The position numbers were made by a program, and so were the translations under genes. A stretch of DNA of 64,000 bases, from NCBI GenBank assembly GCA_021824145.1, contig JAKALM010000012.1, forward strand, positions 1 through 64,000, written 5' to 3'. The notes under the pieces were generated by a model. It was given only the letters and a program-made list of their open reading frames with translations, was not told the origin of the DNA and searched no databases. Source of the DNA: Bacteroidota bacterium. GTDB lineage: Bacteria > Bacteroidota > Ignavibacteria > Ignavibacteriales > Ignavibacteriaceae. Of this stretch, positions 18,627 to 27,175 are shown in pieces (within the stretch, counting starts at the first letter, position 1; each line of letters opens with the position of its first letter).

Positions 18627-20489
18627 TTGAAAAAATTTTTTACAATAATTTTAATTCTTATTTCATTTCCTAAAATTAATTTTGCACAAGTTTCCGTGCC
18701 AACTGGAGTTGCTGCAAATGGATTCGAGCTTCACATTGATATTACTTGGAATGCAAATCCCGAATCCAATATTGTTGGATATTACATCTATAAACTTCAA
18801 GATACAACTTACAAAAGAATTGGAATTGCTTCTCCTGATGTTAGAATTTTCGATGATTTTTTAGGAGTTCAAGGCGATACTGCAACTTATGCGGTTACAG
18901 CATTCGATTCTAATTTAAATGAATCTGGTAAGAGCTCCACAGTTACCGCGTATACTCATGCAATGACTGATGATGATTATTTAAATATGGTTGAAGAAGC
19001 AACTTTCAGATATTTTTGGGATTATGCTCATCCTGTCTCGGGATTAGCGAGGGAAAGACTTGGTTCTGGTGAAACAGTAACAATCGGCGGTTCTGGTTTT
19101 GGTGTAATGGCAATTTTAGTTGGAATAGAGCGCGGCTTTATTACCCGCGACCAGGGCGTGCAGAGAATGCTAAAGATCCTAACTTTTCTTTCAACAAAGG
19201 CAAATCGATTTCATGGTGCATTCCCACATTGGATGAATGGAACAACCGGCATTGTAATCCCTTTCAGTTCGCAGGATGACGGTGGTGATTTAGTTGAGAC
19301 CGGATTTATGATGGAAGGATTATTAACAGCGCGTCAGTTCTTTAATCAGAATACAACTGATGAAGACAGTATTCGAAGTATGATAACAAATCTTTGGCAA
19401 TCGGTCGATTGGAACTGGTACAGAGGCGATGCAAGTAATTATGCTTTGTACTGGCATTGGTCGCCGACATACGGCTTTAACGGAAATACAAACTTTCTAA
19501 TACGCGGATATAACGAAGCGTTAATCATTTATCTTCTTGCTATCGCTTCGCCCACACATCCGGTTTCAAAATATTTTTACAGCATCGGCTGGTCCGGTTA
19601 TTTTTATGGAAACGGAAAATCTTTTTACGGAATTCCACTTTATGTTGGACAAGATTACGGTGGACCACTATTCTTCGCTCATTATTCATTTCTTGGTTTT
19701 GACCCAAGAGGAAAGAAGGATAAGTTTACCGATTATTTCTTAAATAACAGAAATCAAACTTTAATCAATAGAGCCTACTGCATTGCAAATCCAAGTCACT
19801 TTGCTGGATATGATTCTGTTACTTGGGGCTTAACTGCAAGTGATGATCCTTCTGTTTATGATGCACACAGCCCAACAAATGATAATGGGACTATTTCACC
19901 AACTGCTGCAATTTCCTCTATGCCTTACACACCAACTGAATCTATTGCAGCAATGAAAAATTTTTATAGAAAGTACGGAAATAAAATTTGGGGTCCATTC
20001 GGATTTAAAGATGCATTTAATGTAAGTAAAAATTGGTATGCAAGCAGTTATCTTTCAATTGATGAAGGCCCAATTATAGATATGATAGAAAACTACCGCA
20101 CTCAACTTTTGTGGAAAAATTTTATGGCTAATCCTGAAATTGGGCCAATGCTGGATAGTATAGGATTTGTTCAGGATAATACTAAAATAGAATCAACTAA
20201 ATCTTTACCTAAAGGCTTTACTCTTGAAGGCAATTATCCAAATCCATTTAATCCAAGTACAATAATTAAATTTGATTTACCAAATAGCCAAAATATTGAA
20301 ATAAATATTTATAATTTGCTCGGGCAAGAAGTTAGGCATTTATTAAACAGTTATTTACCATCCGGTGAAAATCAGATTGTTTGGAATGGGAAAGATGACG
20401 ATAATAAAATTGTACCATCCGGAATTTATATTTATTCTGTAAAAACTAAAGATAAAATTTATACTCGCAAAATGGTTTTATTGAAATAA
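18627..20489 (+). CDS. T9SS-exported GH144-type endo-glucanase
   Basis: This 620-aa secreted enzyme has a signal peptide ending in KINFAQ, a fibronectin III domain (22-110), a PF10091 'glucoamylase-like' catalytic domain (about 115-511) and a T9SS type A sorting domain with YPNPFNPST near 537. The catalytic region has the GH144 signatures RFHGAFPHWMNG, DGGDLVETGFMMEGL and NWYRGD. GH144 members with known activity are endo-beta-1,2-glucanases, so extracellular cleavage of beta-1,2-glucan is the best guess. The start must be TTG at 18627, since the signal peptide begins there, 5 nt after the GH2 stop; the upstream ribosome site is weak. Confidence 0.85.
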   Translation: MKKFFTIILILISFPKINFAQVSVPTGVAANGFELHIDITWNANPESNIVGYYIYKLQDTTYKRIGIASPDVRIFDDFLGVQGDTATYAVTAFDSNLNESGKSSTVTAYTHAMTDDDYLNMVEEATFRYFWDYAHPVSGLARERLGSGETVTIGGSGFGVMAILVGIERGFITRDQGVQRMLKILTFLSTKANRFHGAFPHWMNGTTGIVIPFSSQDDGGDLVETGFMMEGLLTARQFFNQNTTDEDSIRSMITNLWQSVDWNWYRGDASNYALYWHWSPTYGFNGNTNFLIRGYNEALIIYLLAIASPTHPVSKYFYSIGWSGYFYGNGKSFYGIPLYVGQDYGGPLFFAHYSFLGFDPRGKKDKFTDYFLNNRNQTLINRAYCIANPSHFAGYDSVTWGLTASDDPSVYDAHSPTNDNGTISPTAAISSMPYTPTESIAAMKNFYRKYGNKIWGPFGFKDAFNVSKNWYASSYLSIDEGPIIDMIENYRTQLLWKNFMANPEIGPMLDSIGFVQDNTKIESTKSLPKGFTLEGNYPNPFNPSTIIKFDLPNSQNIEINIYNLLGQEVRHLLNSYLPSGENQIVWNGKDDDNKIVPSGIYIYSVKTKDKIYTRKMVLLK

Positions 20490-20532
20490 GTTTCATTGTA
20501 AGATTTTAAAATTAAAATTAAAAGATAAATTG

Positions 20533-20605
20533 GTGATACTAAAACAAATAGATCTGCGTATTTCACTCCTTTCTACGTAGAAAGTTTTTCAAGTTTTAGT
20601 ATCAC
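20533..20605. repeat. Nested palindrome between GH144 and the binding-protein gene
   Basis: A perfect 13-bp inverted repeat (GTGATACTAAAAC at 20533-20545, GTTTTAGTATCAC at 20593-20605) encloses a perfect 16-bp palindrome, CTTTCTACGTAGAAAG, at 20569-20584. No T-run follows. It could be an mRNA-stabilising or processing hairpin that lets the binding-protein gene be expressed separately, a protein site, or a small inserted element. Confidence 0.6.
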
Positions 20606-20647
20606 TAAATTTTACATTATAAGAAATTTTGTCATCTATAAATTTTA

Positions 20648-21958
20648 ATGAGCAAAGTAAAAAATATTTTTCTTCAATTAGTATTATACTTTATCATTCT
20701 GTCTTCAGCCTTTATTGAGCTTAGCTGTAGCGGTCATTCATCTAATAAAATATTAATTAACTTTTGGTCGATGGGTGCAGAAGCAGAACATGTTCAAAAA
20801 CTTACAAAAGAATTTGAAAAACTAAATCCTAATATTGAAGTTAAAGTTCAGGCAATGCCATGGACGGCAGCACATGAAAAATTAATTACAGCTTATGCCA
20901 GCGAAACAACCCCGGATATTGTACAAATGGGAAATACATGGATACCGGAATTTGTTGCATTAAATTCTCTTGATAGCTTAAACAGTTTTATCGATAATTC
21001 AAAGGTTGTTCAAAGCCAAAATTATTTTCCGGGAATATGGAAGACAAATTTTATCGGGAAAAAATTATATGGTATTCCTTGGTATGTTGATACTCGCGTT
21101 CTTTTTTATCGCTCAGATATTTTAAAGAAAGTTGGTTACCCCGAACCGCCTAAAAATTGGAATGAATTATATGATGCTTCCAAAAAAATAAGGAAACTTT
21201 ATGGCTCAGAACAAAAATATGCTTTTTTTATTCCTACAAATGAGTGGGCTCCTTTTATAATTTTTGGGATGCAGGCAGGGGCAGATTTATTAAAAGATGA
21301 TAATTCATACGGAAATTTTAGTGACAGCAAATTTGAAACTGCTTTCGAATATTTAATGAAATTTTATAAAGAAAAATTAGCTCCCATTGATTGGATGCAA
21401 GTTTCAAATGTATTCCAAGCCTTTGCCAGCGGTTTTTTTGCAATGTACATAACTGGTCCGTGGAATGTAGCAGAATTTAAAAATAGATTACCAAAAAACT
21501 TACAAAATGATTGGATGACTGCGCCTTTACCCGCTTACGATGATCAAAAATATCCAGGATTATCTTTGGCTGGTGGTTCAAGTTTATCGATGTTTAAAAG
21601 CTGTAAACATAAAAATGCCGCATGGAAACTAATCGAATTTTTATCTGAAAAAGAAAATCAAATTGAATTTTACCATCTATCGACTGATCTGCCGGCTGTA
21701 ATTGATGCATGGCAAGATTCGACTTTAAAAAATGATAAATATCTTAAAGCATTTTATGAACAGCTTCAGAATGTTATTCCAATGCCGAAAGTACCTGAAT
21801 GGGAACAAATTGTATCTGCAAAAGTTCAACAGTATGCAGAATATGGTGCGCGTGGGAAAGTTTCACCAGAGAAAGCTTTAAAAATGCTTGATCAAGACGT
21901 TGATAAAATTCTTGAAAAAAGAAGATGGATTTTAAATAAAGAAAAAAAACAAATTTAA
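20648..21958 (+). CDS. Sugar ABC transporter substrate-binding lipoprotein
   Basis: This 436-aa extracytoplasmic solute-binding protein is of family 1 (MalE/UgpB type). A hydrophobic leader ends in a lipobox with Cys27 (FIELSC), which suggests a lipid anchor. Typical features follow: INFWSMGAEAEHVQKL, TTPDIVQMGNTW and the C-terminal helix bundle. It captures an oligosaccharide for the permeases that start 7 nt downstream. In the Listeria sophoro-oligosaccharide cluster, as I recall it, a family-1 binding protein also sits beside a GH94 phosphorylase, a GH3 enzyme and two permeases. The ligand here is therefore inferred to be a beta-glucan oligosaccharide. Confidence 0.88.
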   Translation: MSKVKNIFLQLVLYFIILSSAFIELSCSGHSSNKILINFWSMGAEAEHVQKLTKEFEKLNPNIEVKVQAMPWTAAHEKLITAYASETTPDIVQMGNTWIPEFVALNSLDSLNSFIDNSKVVQSQNYFPGIWKTNFIGKKLYGIPWYVDTRVLFYRSDILKKVGYPEPPKNWNELYDASKKIRKLYGSEQKYAFFIPTNEWAPFIIFGMQAGADLLKDDNSYGNFSDSKFETAFEYLMKFYKEKLAPIDWMQVSNVFQAFASGFFAMYITGPWNVAEFKNRLPKNLQNDWMTAPLPAYDDQKYPGLSLAGGSSLSMFKSCKHKNAAWKLIEFLSEKENQIEFYHLSTDLPAVIDAWQDSTLKNDKYLKAFYEQLQNVIPMPKVPEWEQIVSAKVQQYAEYGARGKVSPEKALKMLDQDVDKILEKRRWILNKEKKQI

Positions 21959-21965
21959 GTTTGCA

Positions 21966-22856
21966 ATGAGAGAAAAAAATAAATTTAAATTATCAGCTGC
22001 TTACTTTTTCCTTGCGCCAGCATTGATTACAATATTTATTTTTTTCCTACTGCCGGTAATTGCAGCATTGCTAATGAGCTTTACTGATTTTGATATTTAT
22101 TCACTCGGAAATATTGGTTATGCTCAGTTTGTCGGATTAAAAAACTATATCGATATATTTAATGATCCATTATTCTGGACCTCATTAAAAAACACTTTCT
22201 ATTTTGTTATTGTAGGAGGGCCGTTATCAATTTTAGTATCATTAGCTGCTGCTTTACTTATAAATTCTAAGCTTATCCAATTCAAAAGCTTTTTTAGAAT
22301 TGTATATTTTATCCCTGTAGTTACTACTTTAGTAGCTGTTTCGGTTTTATGGCGTTTCATTTATCATCCCAAATTTGGTATTCTAAATTATTTATTAGGA
22401 TTTATAGGAATTCACGGAATTGATTGGCTTGGTAATCCACAGTTTGCTATGCCAGCAATTATCTTAATGGCAGTTTGGAAAAACTTTGGTTACAATATGA
22501 TAATTTTCATTGCTGGCCTTCAAAATATTCCGGAAGATTTATACGAAGCAGCTAGTCTCGAAGGTGCTTCAGCATGGAATCAATTTAAAAATATTACTCT
22601 TCCGATGTTAGCACCTACGACTCTTTTTGTTGGCATAATAACAATGATTGGATACTTCCAATTATTTGCTGAGCCATATATAATGACTCAAGGCGGGCCT
22701 TTGAATAGCACTTTAAGCATTGTACTTTATATGTATCAAGAAGGATTCCGCTGGTGGAACATGGGATATTCAGCAGCACTAGCTTTCATTTTATTTTTCA
22801 TCATTCTTATTGTTAGCTTAATCCAATTGAAAATTCAAAAAGAATCTTATATATGA
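21966..22856 (+). CDS. Sugar ABC transporter permease, MalF type
   Basis: This 296-aa inner-membrane permease has six hydrophobic segments and the binding-protein-dependent EAA loop (EAASLEGASAWNQFKNITLP). It is the first of the two permeases that form the translocation pore. It starts 7 nt after the binding-protein gene, and its stop overlaps the next start by 4 nt, so translation is coupled. No ATPase gene follows. Confidence 0.9.
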   Translation: MREKNKFKLSAAYFFLAPALITIFIFFLLPVIAALLMSFTDFDIYSLGNIGYAQFVGLKNYIDIFNDPLFWTSLKNTFYFVIVGGPLSILVSLAAALLINSKLIQFKSFFRIVYFIPVVTTLVAVSVLWRFIYHPKFGILNYLLGFIGIHGIDWLGNPQFAMPAIILMAVWKNFGYNMIIFIAGLQNIPEDLYEAASLEGASAWNQFKNITLPMLAPTTLFVGIITMIGYFQLFAEPYIMTQGGPLNSTLSIVLYMYQEGFRWWNMGYSAALAFILFFIILIVSLIQLKIQKESYI

Positions 22857-23662
22857 AACGTTCCTTACTTTATATAATTTTAATTATTACTGCGATATTA
22901 TGTTTGCTGCCTTTTGTTTGGATGATATCAGCTTCATTAATGACTACTGGAGAGGCAAACGTTTTCCCACCAAAATTTTTTCCAAGTAAAATTACTTTCT
23001 CTCAATATCAAAATTTATTTTCTCGATTAAACATTGCAAGATATTTCATAAACAGTATTGTTGTCTCAGTTGGAATAACAGTTATTTCATTATTTGTTAA
23101 TTCAATGGCAGGATTTGCATTTGCAAAATATAGATTTTCCGGTCAGAAAAATTTATTTAAACTATTATTAAGTTTTATGATTATTCCTGCACAAGTAACA
23201 ATGCTTCCTCTTTTCTTGATGCTAAAATATATGGGTTTAATTAATTCATATATGGCTGTAATTATTCCAGGTATTGCCAGTGTGTTTGGGATATTTTTAA
23301 TACGACAATATTTAATTGCAATTCCAGATAGCCTTATTGAGGCCGCTAGAATGGATGGTGCTAGCGATTTTCAAATATATTTTTCAGTAATTCTTCCTTT
23401 AGCAAAACCAATTTTAATTACATTAGCAATCTTTTCATTTATGGGAGCGTGGAATGATTTTCTTTGGCCTTTAATTGCAATGACAAATGATTCAATGTAT
23501 ACTTTGCCAGTAGCTTTAGCAAGCCTTATGGGTGAGCACAATCAAGATACCGAATTAATGATGGCTGGATCTGTAGTTACTATAATGCCGATTTTGTTAG
23601 TTTTTTTAGCATTGCAGAAATATTATATAAAAGGTATTATGATGGGAGGAATAAAAGAATGA
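22853..23662 (+). CDS. Sugar ABC transporter permease, MalG type
   Basis: This 269-aa inner-membrane permease has six segments and the EAA motif EAARMDGASDFQIYFSVILP. It is the partner of the upstream permease, with which it overlaps by 4 nt. It ends with the short tail usual for the MalG family (KGIMMGGIKE). It is the last gene of the operon: a 277-nt regulatory region with two LacI-type operators follows. The energising ATPase must be encoded elsewhere, as with multitask MsiK-type ATPases. Confidence 0.9.
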   Translation: MKRSLLYIILIITAILCLLPFVWMISASLMTTGEANVFPPKFFPSKITFSQYQNLFSRLNIARYFINSIVVSVGITVISLFVNSMAGFAFAKYRFSGQKNLFKLLLSFMIIPAQVTMLPLFLMLKYMGLINSYMAVIIPGIASVFGIFLIRQYLIAIPDSLIEAARMDGASDFQIYFSVILPLAKPILITLAIFSFMGAWNDFLWPLIAMTNDSMYTLPVALASLMGEHNQDTELMMAGSVVTIMPILLVFLALQKYYIKGIMMGGIKE

Positions 23663-23757
23663 AGTTTTATTTTAAACAAAAATTTAAAAGTAATGGATGA
23701 AATTTATTTAAGATTTTTATGAAAGAAATATGACACATATGATTGCAAAGAATTTAC

Positions 23758-23786
23758 TTGACAAATTGGATGTGATTTTGTAGTTT
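23758..23786 (+). promoter_or_regulatory. Promoter of the lacI-type gene
   Basis: TTGACA at 23758-23763, a 17-nt spacer and TAGTTT at 23781-23786. The -10 box ends 4 nt before the operator at 23791, the same geometry as the promoter at 12759-12787. Confidence 0.65.
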
Positions 23787-23790
23787 AAAA

Positions 23791-23804
23791 TGTAAACGTT
23801 TACA
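23791..23804. promoter_or_regulatory. LacI-family operator, perfect palindrome
   Basis: TGTAAACGTTTACA directly downstream of the -10 box of the lacI-type gene. With the second copy at 23890 it indicates autoregulation. Confidence 0.8.
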
Positions 23805-23889
23805 TTGTTTCTAATCTGTCTGAAATTTCCGAATAATTAATTACTGAAGTGTTAAATAATAAAAGTCAAAATTATACTTACAGAAAAAA

Positions 23890-23903
23890 TGTAAACGTTT
23901 ACA
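23890..23903. promoter_or_regulatory. LacI-family operator, perfect palindrome
   Basis: TGTAAACGTTTACA again, 99 bp from the copy at 23791 and 37 nt before the ATG of the regulator gene. The spacing would allow DNA looping between the two sites. Confidence 0.8.
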
Positions 23904-23939
23904 ATAATTTTAAATATCAATTATATAAAATGGATTGCT

Positions 23940-24950
23940 ATGAAAGTTGATATAAAGAAAGTTGCAGAGAAAGCCGGAGTTTCAATAGCAACAGTGTCAA
24001 GAGTATTCAGTAATAGTGAATTAGTAAAGCAAACAACAAAAGATAAAGTATTAAAAATATCTAAAGATTTAAATTATATCCCTAACCCGATAGCAAGAAG
24101 TTTATCCAGACAACTAACCGATACCATTGGCGTTGTTCTTCCAGACCTTGTAGGCGAGTTTTTTATGGATATAATTCATGGTATAGACGAAGAAGCTTAT
24201 AAGCAGAATTGGTTTGTGCTTGTTTCCAGTTCACACAGCAAAAGAAATATACTAGAGACGTTGATTGAGTTTATGGGAAGTGGAAGAGTAGATGGGGTGA
24301 TATTAATGGCGCCACAGATGGATGAAAGAATAAACGAAATAATAAAAAGAAGCAAACGCCCCGTTGTTTTGATAAATGCCGGAGGAGACACAAATAATAA
24401 TGCAAACTTTAAGATAGACAATTACAAAGGCGCTTACAGTATAGTAGAGCATTTGATAGTGAAGCATAAATATAAAAAGATAGCCATGGTTGAAGGTCCT
24501 AAAGATAACTACGATGCAATAGATAGGTCAAATGGATATCATAAAGCATTACAAAAATATGGATTAAGTAAGAATGAAGCGATGGTAGTGGAGGGAGATT
24601 TCTCGGTAGAAGGTGGTTATCATGGTTTCAAGAAACTGATGAGCCAAAAAGAAAAACCGAATGCAATATTTATGGCAAATGATATGATGGCAGTAGGTGC
24701 TTATCAAGCAGCTAAAGAAATGAAGATTAAAATCCCGGAAAATATAGCTTTGGTCGGGTTCGATGATATTTACTTAAGTCAATTTCTGTATCCAAGGTTG
24801 ACTACAGTTCACGTGCCCATTGCTGAGTTGGGAAGCAAAGCAGTAATCCATTTACTCGGAATGATTAATAATAATAAGAAGAAAAATAAATCTTTTATTG
24901 AAGTACTCCCAACTAGCTTAGTCGTTGGCGAATCTTGTGGATGTAAATAA
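23940..24950 (+). CDS. LacI-family transcriptional regulator
   Basis: This 336-aa protein has an N-terminal helix-turn-helix (DIKKVAEKAGVSIATVSRVF), a hinge helix with NPIARSL, and a periplasmic-binding-protein-like sensor domain (about 60-330) starting TIGVVLPDL. The hinge leucine type is the one that kinks a central CpG, in keeping with the TGTAAACGTTTACA sites. Such sites occur upstream of its own gene and in the divergent region at 12649-12907, and nowhere else noticed in the window. It is therefore likely the local regulator of the glucan locus, released or engaged by an oligosaccharide. The effector is unknown. Confidence 0.9.
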   Translation: MKVDIKKVAEKAGVSIATVSRVFSNSELVKQTTKDKVLKISKDLNYIPNPIARSLSRQLTDTIGVVLPDLVGEFFMDIIHGIDEEAYKQNWFVLVSSSHSKRNILETLIEFMGSGRVDGVILMAPQMDERINEIIKRSKRPVVLINAGGDTNNNANFKIDNYKGAYSIVEHLIVKHKYKKIAMVEGPKDNYDAIDRSNGYHKALQKYGLSKNEAMVVEGDFSVEGGYHGFKKLMSQKEKPNAIFMANDMMAVGAYQAAKEMKIKIPENIALVGFDDIYLSQFLYPRLTTVHVPIAELGSKAVIHLLGMINNNKKKNKSFIEVLPTSLVVGESCGCK

Positions 24951-25036
24951 ATATTAGGATTGAATTAAGATTCTAATAATAAATTTTGGCCGCAATAAAT
25001 AACTACATAACATAAAAATATATTTCAGGAGGATAT

Positions 25037-26959
25037 ATGAATAATTTCATACGGTACTTTTTATTTCTAGTACTGTTGGTCCCATTTCTCGATACGGTTT
25101 CTCATGCTCAAATGATTAAAAGGCAAGACGCAGTTTGGGCAAGAGAAACATCTGAACCAATTGTATTAGATGGTAAGCTTACTGAAGCATCTTGGGCTAA
25201 AGCAGATTCTATTCAAATTGTATATGGAGCTAGCTCTGGATTGCCAACAAGCGGATGGAATACAGATGGTTATCCGAATCCAAGTGGATATACTGATACC
25301 CTTCATGCAACATTAAAATTTCTTTCACATAATAACCAGCTTTATATTGCTTTCATAGTTCCTGATGCTTCTATTGGTGGCCACGATTGGCCTGGCCCTG
25401 CTTGGTGGGATGGTGTTCTAATGAATGTAAAAGATGTTCGTACAAGACCAGTAGGAAGAAAAGAAATTTTCCCTTGCTTCTTGTTTACCGATACTTCTTC
25501 TAGCTATACTGGTGGAAGAGGAAAAGGTGCTGGTCCAAGATATGGTTATATGGGCCCATATCAAGATCAGTTAACCGATTCAGCCATTAAAGCTATGGGT
25601 TGGAATATGGGATATACTATCCAAGGTACTTCTAATGACGATAGTACACCAGATACAAGTTACATATTCGAAATGCAGATTAATCTTGATTCATTAGGTT
25701 ACAATACTACACAAACTAACGGCGATGTAGTTGGCACCAATATTCAAATTGTTGATGTGGATTGGTATTGGCAGCCTGACCCTTCAAAAAGAGCTGTTGG
25801 AAAAGCTTGGTGGCAGCATCCTTGGAGTGATCAAGGTGAAAATGCTGGAAGAATTTATATCCGACCAGATGTTACTGTAAACTCTGGGCCTGCACCAACA
25901 ATTCCACCAGATGTTGTTATACCAAATGGTGCTAGTGCAACTGATCCAACAATTGATGGAAATTTAAATGATCCGGTTTGGAACGGAGCTTATTCATTTA
26001 AGATTAAGTATAACGATTTAGCTACTGTTAATACATATTCTGGTCTTGGCAAAAGCATGAGTGCATGGTACGAAGTTAGCACTTCAAATCCACCTTCATC
26101 TACACTTCCACAAGTATTAGATCCTGCAGATGCAACTATTAAAATGTTTTTCAAAGGAAATAATTTGTACTTAGCTGCTAATGTATCAGATCAGTTAATA
26201 GAAGGTGGTGCAACAAATCAAGATCAAAAAGATGGAGTTCGATTTATATTAGGTTTAAGAGATTCTGTAAATTCAGATCACGTTATGCAATTCATGAATC
26301 TTTTAGCAGATTTTGATTCTTTAGGAAATCCAAAAGCAGATGAAGACCTTGATACTCTTGTTAAACAAGGAATCGCTACTTTAGGAATGAAAGTACATGG
26401 AACTGTAAATGATAATACTGATATCGATACTGGTTATACTGTTGAATTAAAAATTGATCTCACCAAACTTGGTTATCCAAATGGTTTGGGCGACCATTTA
26501 TTATTCGGTGGTGTTGATGTACTTGATGCTGATGTTTTCGATAATCCTGCAAATAATTATGGAACTAGAACTTGGTTCTTTAAAGAAAATAAAGATGCTG
26601 GGCCAACTGCATGGATGTATATGGATCCAAATGTTCCTACTGATGTAAAAACAAATACTGTTAATATTGTTCCAACAAGTTTAGTGCTTTATGGAAATTA
26701 TCCTAATCCATTTAATCCTTCAACAAATATTAGTTATTCTATTCCAAAAGAAGGTGAAGTAACAATGTCCATCTATAATATGCTTGGACAATTGGTTTCC
26801 AACGTGAACTTATTACATCAAACAGCTGGAATCCATGTCTATAATTTTAATGCAGCTTCACTTGCATCTGGCGTTTATTTTTATAGGCTATCATTAAAAT
26901 CAAATGAAAACAGTCAGAATTTCTTAAGCAAAACTTCAAAGATGATCTTGTTGAAGTAA
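25037..26959 (+). CDS. T9SS-exported protein with two CBM9-like domains
   Basis: This 640-aa surface or secreted protein has a strong AGGAGG site before the ATG. The signal peptide ends near TVSHAQ. Two tandem beta-sandwich domains of the family 9 carbohydrate-binding/cytochrome-like type follow, at about 30-280 (EPIVLDGKLTEASWAKAD) and 295-535 (DPTIDGNLNDPVWNGAY). A T9SS type A sorting domain follows, with NYPNPFNPST near 554. No catalytic domain is present, so a glycan-binding role at the cell surface is inferred. It lies 86 nt after the lacI-type gene and is closed by a strong terminator at 26971. Confidence 0.82.
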   Translation: MNNFIRYFLFLVLLVPFLDTVSHAQMIKRQDAVWARETSEPIVLDGKLTEASWAKADSIQIVYGASSGLPTSGWNTDGYPNPSGYTDTLHATLKFLSHNNQLYIAFIVPDASIGGHDWPGPAWWDGVLMNVKDVRTRPVGRKEIFPCFLFTDTSSSYTGGRGKGAGPRYGYMGPYQDQLTDSAIKAMGWNMGYTIQGTSNDDSTPDTSYIFEMQINLDSLGYNTTQTNGDVVGTNIQIVDVDWYWQPDPSKRAVGKAWWQHPWSDQGENAGRIYIRPDVTVNSGPAPTIPPDVVIPNGASATDPTIDGNLNDPVWNGAYSFKIKYNDLATVNTYSGLGKSMSAWYEVSTSNPPSSTLPQVLDPADATIKMFFKGNNLYLAANVSDQLIEGGATNQDQKDGVRFILGLRDSVNSDHVMQFMNLLADFDSLGNPKADEDLDTLVKQGIATLGMKVHGTVNDNTDIDTGYTVELKIDLTKLGYPNGLGDHLLFGGVDVLDADVFDNPANNYGTRTWFFKENKDAGPTAWMYMDPNVPTDVKTNTVNIVPTSLVLYGNYPNPFNPSTNISYSIPKEGEVTMSIYNMLGQLVSNVNLLHQTAGIHVYNFNAASLASGVYFYRLSLKSNENSQNFLSKTSKMILLK

Positions 26960-26970
26960 ATATTTATTTA

Positions 26971-27020
26971 ATGAACAGATGGATTGAAAAATATCCGTCT
27001 GTTCATCTTTTTAATTTTTC
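26971..27020 (+). terminator. Strong intrinsic terminator
   Basis: ATGAACAGATGGAT at 26971-26984 pairs with ATCCGTCTGTTCAT at 26993-27006, a 14-bp stem with one G-T pair and an 8-nt loop, followed by CTTTTTAATTTTTC. It ends the lacI-CBM9 unit and separates it from the TonB receptor. Confidence 0.9.
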
Positions 27021-27175
27021 AAATTTCTTGCATGCATTTCTTTGCAGGAAAGATTCAATCAAAACTTCATCTTTAAAAAAGAAATAAAGGAAGTGAAGTT
27101 TTTATTTGATGAGAAACTTATTTATTAATATTTGGCGAGTTATTATTTTTTTGTAAAAATTTGTTAGGCTAAACT

